64,000 nucleotides of DNA from Skeletonema tropicum (GCA_037178625.1 CM074128.1:310001-374000); one strand, 5' to 3'; counted from the stretch's first letter, positions 22,061 to 35,016 are shown. Numbers and translations: made by a program. The notes: generated by a model not told the origin, from the sequence alone.

Positions 22061-22680
22061 TGAGCGTCGATCAACGAGTGTTCGATGGTGTGAGACGTGC
22101 AAGAATTCACAAGTCTGTCAAAATTCAAACGTCGTGTTCATCTAACCTACATCGAATTTCACGATGATATCGGAATAATTGAGGATGAGGCTTTCCTTGG
22201 CAATCGTTCATTGATGTGTGTTGAATTGCTGGGCGTCAAGATCGTCAAAGCGTATGCATTCCAAAATTATTACCAACTGACAGCTGGAAATAATCGTAAA
22301 GTTGGTATTCCAACGCTGCCACTAATTGAAAAATATCAGGATGTTATCTGTGAACAGCATTAAAAGTGGGCTTTCACGTTACCTCAGTAAGGATCATCAG
22401 GATGCCATCTGTGAGAACCATCGGAAGGGGGGCGTTTGCTGATAGCTGTGAGCTATCTGAGGCGGAATTTGGAGAAGAACTTTCAACACTAGAGGAAGAC
22501 GCATTCATGAACTGATACAAATTGGAACGAATCGTCTTGCCATTAAAAGTTGGCATGATTGAAGGCGATGTATTCAATTTCTGCCCAAATCTAGTAATAG
22601 TAGATCTAGTTTGAGCGACCCACAACACTGTTGCCTCATTACATATTGAGAGCTGGAGAAATGAAATGAATGCAGAAATC
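22061..22680 (+). pseudogene. Broken BspA-like leucine-rich-repeat gene
   Basis: Starts MSVDQRVFDGVRRARIHKSV, shifts frame to HDDIGIIEDEAFLGN, then continues in another frame as SVRTIGRGAFADSCELSEAE, LSTLEEDAFMN, stop, KLERIVLPL, FNFCPNLVIVDLV, stop, SWRNEMNAEIN. The order and motifs match the intact protein at 50563-51573 (VDLVGG, CWRDEMREEIN). Several stops and shifts make it a pseudogene. LRR_5/BspA-like proteins are expanded in many diatoms. Confidence 0.8.
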
Positions 22681-22919
22681 AACCTCGCTATCTTGATGCA
22701 GTTTGCGATGGAGGTAGAGGTGGTGACAATGGTGCTTCTACTTATGGTTATGGTGCTTCTACTTATGCCCCTCGCGATGGAGGTAAAGGTGGAGACAATC
22801 TTGCTTCTACTTATGCTGTTGGAGACAATCGTGTTCCTCGCGATTCATTTCACGGTGGAGGAAGAGGTGAACGTGCTCCTCTTGGCTGTGTACCTCGAGA
22901 TGGCGGAACAATTGGATAA
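22680..22919 (+). pseudogene. Gly-rich repeat reading frame fused to the LRR pseudogene
   Basis: In one frame the DNA reads VCDGGRGGDNGASTYGYG, ASTYAPRDGGKGGDN, then VPRDSFHGGGRGERAPLGCV and a stop. It shares more than 25 residues with the orphan frame at 20391-20708. No start codon of its own. Confidence 0.5.
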
Positions 22920-23206
22920 CCATGATTGGAAGAGTTGTGAATGTTGTGCGAAATATCGACTCACCACTTGGTTTCATTGTGGCAGACGGAAGGGGAGATT
23001 AATTCAAATTCTGCTTTTCGGGGAGGGTCAAGAGTAAGTTTCATGAAAAGATACAGGGATGACGGACACAACAAAGCAAAACAATACACATTCATACATA
23101 ACAACTTGCAGTCATCCATAATTTACGAATCTATTCCAGCTAGTGCTCATTTACAACAACGTCACTCGTAGAGATGCTGAAAGAGATTGCATCAGCAGCA
23201 TCGATA

Positions 23207-24764
23207 TCACATTCTGACTGCCTTCATTGCCTCACGGAACTGTTGGCTTTCATTTCTCCATTTGCTGCTGCGCCTGATCTTCTCCATTGTCCTTCCCTTC
23301 CCGCTCTTCTTCTTTGCCATCTCCTTCGCCACTTTCTTATTCATTTGCAATACTTGCCTTTGTTCGTCTTGATTAAAATTGGCATTGTTGGCAATACGAG
23401 CCCTTGCTGAATTGAATACTGTCCTCTTCTTGTCATTGGCACACTTGGGCTGTCCGCTGCTGTCAAAGTGTTTTTCGTACACTTTGGGAGCGAAGGAGCG
23501 TCCACAGCTGTCGCATTTGATGAGCTCAATGTCCACCACTGATTTCTCACTCACAACGCTCCCGCCGCTTCCAGTAGATACGTTCAATTCGTTAGCATTA
23601 TTGTTGTGAGATGATCGGTAGGAACGGTTTGAATCATCCACGTCATTGTGGCTGAATTGGTTGGTGTGCTGTCGAGCGGAGTGCTCATGTGGGACAGCTT
23701 TATTATCATTATCGTCGCGTTGACTACGCGGCTTTTCCACTCCCATGTCATGAGGTGATGACGGCTCGATATTCTCTTTCTTTGTCCCTCCCTCGAGAGC
23801 AAGCTCGCGCATCCTTCTTCTGGCTGCCAATCTCTGTCGAAGGACTACCAACTTGTCGCACTCTCCCTCCTTATGCTCTGGCACACGATGATCCTTCAAA
23901 TAGAAGCACTGCGACTTCGGTGTGCTCTCGTGAGAAGTGGAGAAATTGTTGTTGCGGCCTTGAGCAGGTGCGTCCACGGTATCATAGTCGCGGGGAAATG
24001 GCTTGCTGCTCTGCAATAAAGATCCCACTTGACGACTCGACGTTGCAGCTGCACTACTGCTTCCACTCCTCCCTCGGCCTCTGCCTCTCCCGAACTGGCC
24101 CGGCTGGCGATGACTCGTCTCTCGGACGGTCCGGCTTTCGGCTTGAACCCTCATCTGGGATGATTTGTTTTCGAGTTGTCTCGCATCTGCGTAGTCGCCG
24201 ACAGGATCTACTGCTGCATACTTGTCACGTCTGTGACTACGGCCGAGTAATTCTTGAGACGATGCAACCTGCGCTTCAATGCTGCCGCCATAGCTACTAT
24301 AAACCGAACCCTTTCCTGATCGAACAGAGTCATTGGATGAGACGACTCGCCTTTGCTCGTCCGCGTCGGCATCCGCAAATTGATCAAGAAGGCGCTGTGT
24401 CTCCTCGAGCTGTCGTAGTCGACGATGCCGCTGGATCTCCCTCGATGACATCATCGTATTGGACGGACCGTCGTCCGACTTCATTTCATTGATTTTCGAT
24501 CGGAGCTCCCGCGCCCGATTCTGGGGAAACGATCGCATTGGAGTTAGAATGAACGGAAATGCGTTATTGTGAGCGGAGTAATTGATGCAAATATGATGGA
24601 CTTACCATGGCACTCATTCTGCGGGTTGACCAGTCTGATTCCATCGTGAGAGAAGAGAATGACTTTCTATTTCTATCGCTATCGTTGTTATTTATGATGA
24701 CCAGCCGCTTGCTGTGCGTCGTATTGTACTCTCGAAGTCGACTTGTTCTCTTGCCTCCACTCAA
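23207..24764 (-). CDS. C2HC zinc-finger protein, ZC2HC1-like
   Basis: Exon 1 is 24764-24606 and exon 2 is 24520-23207. The 85-bp intron (GTAAG to CCCCAG) joins MSAM to NRARELRSKI in phase, giving 490 residues. The middle is low-complexity, with an RGRGRGR tract. Near the C-terminus is one C2HC finger, CDSCGRSFAPKVYEKHF...C, followed by a basic helical tail (KWRNESQQFREAMKA) typical of the ZC2HC1/FAM164 group. The biochemical role of that family is poorly known; nucleic-acid or protein binding is inferred. Upstream ATGs within exon 1 leave the start slightly uncertain (alternative MESDWSTRR). Confidence 0.75.
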
Positions 24765-25024
24765 AGAAGAGTAAAGTATGACGATGACTTCCGAAATGAT
24801 GGCTGGAAATGGAAATTTTTAAATGTACGATGAAGAAATATCGTACTTGAACTTGAAGAAATCTTCAGATTATTCTTATGCTACGATAGGTAAACTGATG
24901 TAGCAAGTTCAAGTGAAAGTGCATATTCCGAGTACATGAAAATTGTTATCATGAGAATGCCCTTCGACAGCAAGCTGTTCACAAAGAATAGGCTACCCGG
25001 TATAATTGTACGAGATGAATTCAT

Positions 25025-25432
25025 TCAACACTGTGGCGGCAGTGCGAGAAAAGGGAGGACATGACTCATCACAATATCATTTGGTAGAAACTTGACCGTA
25101 GTTGCAGCCTCATCCAATACCTACGTGTTGATGTTCTGCTTTGTAGTAATTGATATTGTGAAGAACTGATCTAATCCATCTTCGCATCGCCATGGCCTTC
25201 ATGTCAACTCTCGCAAAATTGTCGCCAGCATCTGCATAGGGGAGAGTCTGATTGATTGAATTCACTAATTCATTCATCTCATCCTTCCAGACCTCCAATT
25301 GTAAAGCGGCGATTGTTTCATGTACTTTCCTTCAAGATCTACGTGGTTCAATTTTTTATACGATACGGTGACATGAGTTGCATCGTCAGGGGTGTAATGG
25401 AACCTTACAACATTTTCGCTCTCGGCCGCCAT
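25025..25432 (-). pseudogene. BspA-like gene with central deletion
   Basis: The N-terminus MAAESENVVRFHYT is joined after about 35 codons to a C-terminal segment (VWKDEMNELVNSINQTLP, RRWIRSVLHNINYYKAEHQH), so the whole repeat domain is missing. A frameshift precedes the last block DEAATTVKFLPNDIV and LPFLALPP. Confidence 0.8.
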
Positions 25433-25626
25433 GATTGACCTATACAGCGGCAAGATATTAGCAACGCGTCGGATTTCAGCAATCCAAGAATGTCTTTCAT
25501 GAGAGTGATGAATGGAAAATTTTAAAATGTATGCCGAAGTATTTAGAAGGCCCTTCGACCTTCAGCAGCCAGCTATTTTCAAACAACAGGCATAAACACC
25601 CGAGCAAATGATTGTACGTGGTGAAT

Positions 25627-26237
25627 TTATTCAAATGAGTGTGGTGGCAGAGCGAGAAAAGGAAGGACATTATTCCTCACAATGTCGCGAGGAAAAGCAA
25701 GCTCGAAGAGTGTAGTTGCAGCCTCATCCAATAAGTGTTGATGCTCTGCTTTGTAGTGAACTATTTTGCTGTGAACTGATCTAATCCACCGTTGATTCTT
25801 TCCAGCTTGCTGCCAAATTTCACGCTCTCTAGGTCAGTCTCGATGAATGCCTCTTCCTCAACAATCCTAACAGATGGCAGGTCGATGCTTTTCAAAGAGT
25901 GACAGTATTGAAATGCCTGCTCCTTGACTATTTCCAGCTTGCCACATTCCACATCCGTTAGGGAGCCACAAAAACTGAATGCACCCCTCTCCACAACTTC
26001 GACACCTGGCATGATGAACCGCTTCAAATTTTCACAATCGTTGAATGCATCTTCTTCAATTCTTTTCACGTCAAAGTGGCAGATGACTTCCACAATGTTG
26101 TAATATTCATAGAATGCCTCTGCCGGAATAACTGCGACGTGAATGGTGATGTGAGTTGCATCATATGGGATATCTTCCTCGCCGGTGTAGTGGAACCTTA
26201 TGATATTACTGCCGTTATCGCCTTCGGCTGCTGCCAT
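25627..26237 (-). pseudogene. BspA-like leucine-rich-repeat gene, C-terminally disrupted
   Basis: MAAAEGDNGSNIIRFHYTGE leads five or six LRR_5 units (IPAEAFYEYYNI, IEEDAFNDCENLKRFIMPGV, VERGAFSFCGSLTDVE, VKEQAFQYCHSLKSIDLPSV, VEEEAFIETDLESVKFG). The frame then stops near residue 158, but the family C-terminus (RWIRSVHSKIVHYKAEHQH, then LPFLALPPHS) follows in another frame, with the WRDEM helix segment deleted. It could still make a 158-residue repeat protein. It is a tandem relative of 25025-25432, including the shared 3' flank. Confidence 0.75.
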
Positions 26238-27982
26238 GGTGGAATAGCGGCAACAGATTATAAGTACATAGGTACACGCGCGCAGAGATGCAAAAATCTT
26301 TTGATTGATTGAGATTTGCGTAGAAGTATAGAACTGTTGCTTATGTCGGCCGACAACACAACAACTCAGTGGTGGCGATCTTCTTTTCCTCCGAAGCTAT
26401 CTGCTCACGCCAAATTATATACTTACAAAATAAGTATGAAAGACGAACCAACCAACCAACCATACATAGTCCTCTTTAGAGAGTGGCTTGGGTTCGTGTT
26501 GTGTGGCAACGTTTTCAGGCTGTGGGGTGCAAGTCAGAAGATCACGGAGGGGTGTAAGTCAGGTCACATGAGGTCACGAAAAGTCCAAGTCAGAACAACG
26601 GAGGAATAGTACATTGGCGATGGTCTTGACGCAATATTTGTCGCCAAGAGCGTGATATGACTGATCACGGTACATTGTAAAAGCTGTCACAGGTCATGGT
26701 AGCAAAGACAATGATAGCACATAGGCAACTTGCTTTGTATCGGACGCTGCACTGCTATCCACTGCAAGTCAAAACGTATATATATTCTTAACAGCATGCT
26801 GAATCTGTCTCTGAAGTGGTGTGGATGGATTCGCCGTCTGGAAGCGTGAGGAGCACGGAGCGCACATCATGTGATGAACGACATAATGATCGTCGCTCGA
26901 CATCAATGAGAACATACACGGCGAACGACGTTGCCGTCTCTACCACCGAGAAAAGGCACACGCAATGAAGCATATTCATTGTATTCATCAATGGATGCGT
27001 CGAGACTGCTGTGTCTTGTGCATCCAACACACTTGTTGGATGTTACGGAAGCGGGCACATCTCATAGCAAAATGCATCCACACGCAACAAGCAGCATCTT
27101 CTATGAACACCAACACCAACAATATACGAGAATAGTATATTTATGCTATTTGGAGTCTTGGTGGCGACGGGGAAGGTTCAAGAGCGTACTATACCGATGC
27201 ATAATATTTGAGCGACGAAAGCAATACACATACTAATCAACTCTTGACGGGCAGCAGTGTACAACTCATTGAAGATTCAACAGCAAACAGAGTCTCCATT
27301 CGCGGCAATAGATTAGAGGACCATGCAAGCCAATTGCTGGCGATGCAGATAGAAATGTAACAAAGTTCAAGCCTTACTACAATAGTTTGAGTCCCTGTTG
27401 GATGCGAAATACTACGCAAACTCCTCTTTTATCGACTCTTGCTGTGGGTATTAAATCTAGTCGTAGACTCTAGTTGAATTACATGATACTTCAGTCACCT
27501 ATTCGAGAAGAATGGTGACGATTCATTGCATTCTGTGATAGAATTGTTGCAGATGAGCTGCGACCACGAACTTTCCTCCTCTTTTTCTCTCCTCTTTCTC
27601 GCCCCCAACTCAGGCGAAGCCCACAGCCTGAGAAAATTGCCTGTTGTGTGTTGTTGATTGTCTTCTTGCTTGCTTTGCTTGTGTGTTGCTTGCAAGCTGG
27701 AATGACACGAGTGCCAGATCGACGTTCATCAAAAGGCCCAACTAACTTGCAAAGAAATTTAATTCAGCCCTACTGCCTGGATACAGCCTTGTCTTGCTTT
27801 TTTGAATGGCACGTTCACTTCATTCATTCAATTCCATGTCAGGCTCTTTCAATGCAATAAGATCATACTTAAACTTATGTACCAAGGCGAGGCTGATGCA
27901 ATAACTGTTATGTCAATACAGCCGATGAATATAGAGAGCTGCCTGGGATAGTCTTGATCGAGGAAAAAGCGACCTAATAACA
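26238..27982. other. 1.7-kb stretch with no gene seen
   Basis: Only short, compositionally random frames. No repeats, RNA genes or splice-joinable frames were recognised. Confidence 0.5.
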
Positions 27983-30900
27983 ATGATGATCGACCGACAA
28001 CCTAGAGAACAGAGACAGAGTCGTCCGCTATGGCAACGAATCGTATTGACCACTACCCTCCTATCCGCTGCCGCCTCTGCTGCTGCATCATCCAAAGGCA
28101 GCATACTGGACGATATCAGCCTATCAACAAGTGAACGTAACCTCCACCGACCACTCCACCCAGCAGCTCATCCTCCTCACTCCAATCATCATCGCACACT
28201 CGCCATCAACCCCAATCTAATCAACTACACCCCCCACCAAACCGTTACCAACCACCACCTCGCGGCCCAATCCGCCCACGCCAACAAACCCAACGGGTTC
28301 ACCCAAACCGAATTATCCAAACAATCCCAACAAGTTTACGGAGCACCACATACATGGGAGCAATGTCCCAAATCATACGTGGGTTATCGTGCCTCGTACA
28401 ATTGTAAATCGTACATTTATTGTTCGAAAGGAAAGATGAAGGAGGAGGGATATGTGAGTTGTCAGACGGGGTTGATTTTTGATAATTTGGGGGGGATGTG
28501 TGTTTGGGAGGATGAGAATGATTGTGATCCGGATGCGATGATTATTGAGGAGGAGAGTAGTAGTAGTAGTAGTAGTGATGATGATGAAAAAGCTGAGGAT
28601 GAAAAGGAAGCTACGACGATTAGCAGCAATAGCAATAGCAAGGCGAAAGACAGTGACAATGACAAGAATACATATTCCAAAAAGATGAAATCAGTCACTC
28701 AAAATCCACGATTTTCTGGGTATACAACTACTCCTGAATCAGTAGCCTCCTCGACATCACAAAAGTGGAGTGGACACGGTGATTGGGGTGGTTACTGGTT
28801 AGATGGGAAATGGGTTGATGAAGGTGCTACAGACACAAGTGCAGACAATAAAGACGACGAAGAAGAGAAAGAAGAAGAAGGTGATGGAATCTGGGATACC
28901 ATCGAAATACTCAGCTGGTCCAAAGAGGATATTACCAACTTTCCATTGCCTCAATTGCAACCATATGATTTAGCCCAACAAGTACAACACACATCATCGT
29001 CATCATCATCTACAACTGAAACATCTCTACCAAGAGAATTCATCTCACAAGAAGGATGGTCCTCCAAATCCCGTCGTTCCAACAAGGGAAAAAAAGTCAT
29101 TGGGTACTATACCAATTGGCAATGGTACTCCAATCAAGAACGTCCCGCACCGGTCAATATGCAATTTACAAAGGTGGATCGAGTCAATTTTGCATTCTTT
29201 CAATTGAGTGTGATGGGTGAGATTTGGGGGACGGATGTTTGGGCTGATGGTGGTATTTTGTTGTAAGTCCAAGTTTTGTTGGTTCATATGTTTGTTGTGT
29301 TTAATGTGCACTACTGGACTTTCGTATTACCACTCTTTGTGTCATCATTGCGTTCTCTCACATTAGCACTTTTCTCTATCTTTCTTGCTCGAAATCGCCT
29401 TCTTGCTTATTATCTACAGTGGACCACGGAACTGGAACATCGAAGTCCCCGACGACGCCGGCTATGCCCCACAATTCAATGACAATAATGGATTCAATGA
29501 CGAAGAGGGCGCAGAGTGGAACTACGTAGGAGATAAGTATGTCGACATTGGCGAGAACATTTACTGCCATCGCACGAATTCATATGGACCTCGAGATTGC
29601 AATGGTCATCATTACGATAAGGGTTTGATTGGGAGGGCACATAGTCAGGGTGCCGAGGTGTACATCTCGATTGGTGGATGGAGTTCGAGTAGCGTATTCC
29701 CTGCCATGGCAGCGAGTGGCCAAGCGCGAAGGGAGTTTGCCAAGAATTGTGTCGGCTTGATTCGAGAGTATGGAGTAGATGGTATTGATATTGATTGGGA
29801 GTTTCCGGGATATACGCCCAATGGTGGGACGGGAGATGATGCCAAGAACTTTGTCTTGTTGTTAAAGAGTGTCCGATCGGCGTTGGATGCGTATCAAAAG
29901 GTTGCGTTTCCGAACAGTGAAAAGACGATTGGTCTTACTGCTGCGCTACCGTGCGTTCCGGAGATGATTGCCTATCAAGATATTGCAGGGTTGAATGAAG
30001 TGTTATCCGAGCTGTCCCTCAAGACGTTCGATTTTCATGGTGCGTGGAATGAAAAGGTTGGGGTGAATTCTCCCTTATTTGACCAACCTCCTGAGAAGTT
30101 TGAGTCTACTGGGATGAGTGTTCACGGATGTACGGAACGTTGGGTTCAAGGAGGTGCTGACAAAACTAAGATCAATATTGGTGTGCCTTTTTATGGGCGA
30201 ACATACTCAGGTGCCGATAGGCTGTATGGACCTCATGGTGGGTCTGACTCGAGTCACTGGAAAGAACATGGTGGAACCCCGCAATACTACGAGATATTGG
30301 ACAATTTGTTGGAAATGATATCATTGAGAGATGATAATACGCAGACTCAATACGCATACTTTGCCAATGATCGTGGTCTAGTTTCGTTTGATGATAACCA
30401 ATCGATTTGTAACAAGGTTGATTATTCCATGGAGAATGGTCATCATGGATTGACTGTATGGGATCTCTCTGGCGACCTTACCGAGACATATTCTACGCCA
30501 CTTCTGGACATGATCAATTTGAAATTGGATCATGGTAGCCAATTAGACTGTGAACTCTTCCGCGCTGAAACACGCGATGAGAATGGCAATGTCATCGCAC
30601 CGCCAGATGCTAAACCCAATCCTTGGTATGGTAAGTATTGTTGTATGTAAGCAGTGATCATGTTTTCTACTTTCTGCGCTGATACACTTTTATGTTTCTG
30701 TTCTGTTCCAAAAATCAACAGTCGATTGGATTGTAGGAGCATGCCTAAATGATGGTATGCAGAGTATTTACACACAAGAGGAACACCTTTATCGGCGAAA
30801 GGAAGAGTGTTGTGCGTACAAGTTCGAGAACGACTTTGAGAACTGTGTTGCAACATCCACGGCTGAAGAAGAAAAGAGATCCTCCCCGAATCGAAGTTCT

Positions 30901-33900
30901 TCGGCGGAAGAAGCGACACCAGCGGAGGTAAAAACCCCAAATGTGTTGTCACCTGAAACAGAACCTGACACGTTTACGCAATCCTCTGCCACAAGGAGTA
31001 CACTAGCTGCCGAGGCCTCTGAACCTCCCATAACGTGGTGTCAGGGTGGGTGTGAGGATGGCCTCAAATGTGTTGGAAATCAAAATCACCCTCAGACTAT
31101 TGATGACGATGAATGTAAGAAGTGCAATATGGGACAAACATTTTGGCCTTGTGATGTGGACGGGCTTTGTTTCTGCTGGGACCCGAGTACTCCTCGTATC
31201 CCTCCTGCACCCTCCAGTGGAAAGGCTCAATTGTCCTATGAACGGCCTTGCGACTATTTTACTGAAGCAAAATACAACCAGTTGGCACCAACAGCTCAAC
31301 ATCCATACACCTATCAAGGATTGTGCGACGCTATTGATGATTACAACGATGGTCATGCTGAAAAAGCATTCATGATGGGCACAGAAGACGAAAGAAAATC
31401 TGAATTTGCGGCTTTTTTGGGTCACACGTTGCATGAGAGTGATGAGTGGAGAGCTGGTAGAGAATACTTGATTTGCGCTGATAATAAGATTGTTGATGGG
31501 GAGGTATACTGCAAGCCCTGTGACTCGGAATCATTTGACTGGGAGAATTTCAAATGTGACGGAGTTGGCTTAGTTGGAGATGGACTCACGTACAATGGCT
31601 ACTGCAATTACGTGATTGAGCCTCCACTTGCTTGCGCATGTGAAGAGCTTCAGTCTGAACCAGCTCCTCTGGACGGATACGTCCCTGCAAACAAGGTCTA
31701 TTTTGGCAGGGGGGCGATCCAGGTATGTTAATACTATGCTATTTGATATTTGTTTTGAGGAGATTACGTTTTCTCACGTCACACTTCTCCTCTTACAGAC
31801 TTCCTGGAATTACAACTATCGATCTGCATCGGATGCGTTGACAGGAGATTCTTCTACATTCTGTGAAAACCCCGATCTGATTGCCACTACTCCCAAATAC
31901 GCATGGGGTGCTGGGTGAGTATTTCAAGCACTGAAAGAATATTTCGTTCCCGTGTACTACCTGTTCTCACCCGTTTTAATCTCTTATGTCATCATACTTA
32001 CAGTATCTTTTTTTGGATGGAAAATCTAAAAGAAGAAACAACATGTCACATTGAGGCGTTGAAGAACCGCGACTTCGGTGGCACTTTGAACAATATCAAT
32101 GGTGGATTAGAGTGTCCTGCATATCACGGTGGCTGGCATGGAGAGGCAATCAAAATGCGTCTCAATCGTTATTGTAAGTCCTCAAGGGCATTGGGATTAG
32201 AATCCATCCTTACTTTTGATGGCTGCAAGGGTCTCGCTGATAGTTTTGCAGAATGCTTAGGAGATGGAACATGCCAAGAATGCAAACATTTCATGAAAGG
32301 AGTACCACCGCCGACGAAGACGGAGACGGATCCCACTCAAATTGAAACAGACCCTTTGGTGGTCTTGGCCGAACTCAATGAAGCGTCATCAACAACAGAG
32401 ACGGAACCCACTGAAATTGAAACGGACCCGATGGTGGTATTGTCCAAACTCACTCCGAACCCTACTCCTCCACCATCAGTTGCAGCACCAACTCCCACTG
32501 TGTCTGAAGTTGAAGATGTCACAATACAATCATATTCAGTTCCATCGTGCCCTTCAGGATTGAAACACGTAGACGAGGTCAATCTACCTAAATGTTGTGT
32601 CCCCGAACCGGCCTACCACGGCGACGGTGCATGCGATCCTGATTCCCCCTACAATACAGCTGCATGCAACTACGATGGCGGCGATTGCTGTAAAGAATCC
32701 TGCAACCTTGACTCAGTTTATGGCTGCGGTGCGGAAAGTTTTGGATATGGTCCATTTGGATACTTTTGTCAAAATCCCGACTTAGATGAATTCATCGACT
32801 CGGATGAATGCACAGTATCGGATAAAACAAGAGTTGGCGATGGGCGATGTGATGCTGGCATCGAAGTCTACAATACTGCAGCGTGCAACTGGGACGGCGG
32901 AGATTGTTGTGAACAAACTTGTGACGACAGATACGCTCATTTTGATTGCGGAGATCCATCCTATCCATTTGATTGTCAAAATCCTTCCCTGACAACTACC
33001 ACCGTCGCGGCAACCACTAAAGGGACAACCACTACAACAACTGCGACGACCACAACGGTAACAAGGGCATCGACAACTACGTCTACAAAAGCATCCACCA
33101 CAACATCGACAACCACAACAACGAAAGGTTCAGCTTCGTCTACTGCGCCATTTGCTGTCGAAGCAACGGATGCCGCCACCATTTCGAAAACCGATCCTGA
33201 TTATAACTTCGGATCTAAAGCCTCACTAACAGTGAAAGGCCTTTCAAGTGGCCCAAATGCTATCGACTCGCTAATGAAGTTCACCATCCCACCATCCGAA
33301 GGAGCTTCTTCTGCTAAAGCTGTGTTACGCGTCTTCTCCCTTGTTGACGCAAGGTCGGGGGGAATCTTTCATCTCGCCCCCGACCCAACTTGGAGCGATT
33401 GGAAGGAAGGAAGTGTGACTTGGAATACTGCTCCAGACTGGGAAGATCGCCTTGTTAACATTGGCTCTGTTGGAAAAGATCAGTGGTATTCAATCGATGT
33501 TTCCGAAGCGGTCACAAGTATGAATGGGGCAGGCGGCCAACTCACAATTCGCATCCGCTCTCGTGATCCTGGTATGGCTTCATACAGCTCTCTGCATGGA
33601 ACACATCCACCGCAAATTTTGATGACGTATGACTATGATAGTGCGGAAGTTGTTGTTGCCAATGCCGATCCCATCACAACTCCAACAATAGTTTCATCGC
33701 CACATACACCACCAAACACAAAAGTTTTCTTTCCATCTGACGATGCGAGCATTATGCAAGATCATCCTGACGAAAATTATGGCATAGAAACTGAGCTTCG
33801 TATCGATCAAGACACTGGTGTTTTTGACGCCCTCATTCGATTTGACACGTCAAACATTAACATCAATTTAGTCACGTCGGCAATCCTCCGCTTATATTGC

Positions 33901-34485
33901 ACTGACGGATCTACTTCCGGCGGAATTTTCACAATATCCGCTCCAAACTGGGATGAGAAATCTGTGACATGGTCTAATGCACCATCAGCTGGTGGGAAAT
34001 TAGGATCCCTCGGCAGCGTCTACGCAGATGAATGGTATGAGATTGATATCTCAAAGGTTTTCGCGAATCCTCCCAATTCACTTACCAAAGCACTCAGTAT
34101 TAGAATATCGTCCGATTCATGGAATCGTGCTTTATACAGCAGCAAGGAAGGGTCAAATCCGCCACAGCTTCTCCTTCAGTTTAATGAAGATCAGCCGAAT
34201 ACGCAAACATCGATTCAATGCGACGAAGATGTTCACATATGCCCAGATGGATCTTTCTCACTACGTCTTGCGTCAAACAATTGTGACTTTGAGACATGTC
34301 CTCAATATGATTCTTCATCTGGTTCTGGTTTGTTTTATCCTTTATGGGGACCTGGCGGATCAATGACATGTGTTGATACTGGTGATCCTCCAACTTGGGC
34401 TTTAGGAGCATACCTGAAGAACTCAAAGAGGGAATGTTGCAAGACGTACTCTTCACTCAGGGTCGCAAAATGCCTTCAAATGTGA
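27983..34485 (+). CDS. Secreted bifunctional GH18-GH19 chitinase with CBM14, LNR and DNRLRE modules
   Basis: Five exons: 27983-29262, 29420-30630, 30722-31722, 31799-31914, 32004-34485. All introns are GT-AG and all junctions stay in frame, giving 2029 residues. Order: signal peptide; CBM14-like chitin-binding Cys domain (about 125-180); Ser/Glu-rich linker; GH18 domain (about 370-805) with SIGGWSSS and catalytic DGIDIDWE near 548; Cys module with CLNDG and EECC; GH19 domain (about 1004-1290) with FLGHTLHESDEW and YFGRGAIQTSWNYNY; two LNR repeats ending CN(Y/W)DGGDCC (about 1403-1515); Thr-rich linker; two DNRLRE/CBM96-type beta-sandwiches (about 1585-1930); a second Cys module at the C-terminus. 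The two folds hydrolyse chitin by different mechanisms (retaining versus inverting). Export to the wall or chitin fibrils is inferred from the signal and binding domains. Confidence 0.9.
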
Positions 34486-35016
34486 TTGTAAATTGTAAAA
34501 GTGCTCCCGTAAGTGTTGTTGGAAAGAAAATAATATTTGTATAATAACATCTTAAGTCATTAGTATCAAACTTCAACTCCTTCTTCGTCGTGATCAAAGA
34601 GCATTCCGTGTACGAACCGTGTACAAGTTCGACGGTAATAAGCTTCTTGTATCAGTAAATGTTCTACACGGCGGTCGTACGCCTGGCATTTTTGTTGAGA
34701 TGGCATCAACATTCATCTGAACATTTTCCTTCAACATCGAACACAGGCGATACCTTGATCTGTGCTGTGTCAATTTTTGACATATAACATGAAAGTCATG
34801 AAAAGAAACGGGTAGGTAATATGATCTATGAAATTTCTCTCGTCATAGTTTCAGTGCAATTTTCTAGCTTATACTCTATCTATTCTGTTCACAATGGAAT
34901 AACGCCATGTCATTCCAACATCTATTATATTCAAAATTGTGGCGGTGTTGTGTGTTTTGTTGTGGATCATTTCGTTGTGGTGTGTGGTAGTTCATCTTCT
35001 TATCAAGACAAGTTTC
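34486..35016. other. Intergenic; outer edge of inverted repeat
   Basis: No gene seen up to about 34845. From there the sequence is the 3' flank of the LHCX gene and matches 38795-38962 in reverse. Confidence 0.5.

Noticed and set aside
21813..22061. 76-codon frames on both strands
   Set aside because: Mirror-image open frames with no recognisable motif or splice partner.
26316..27860. Several 60-100-codon frames
   Set aside because: No motif, codon bias, splice partner or repeat relation; likely chance.
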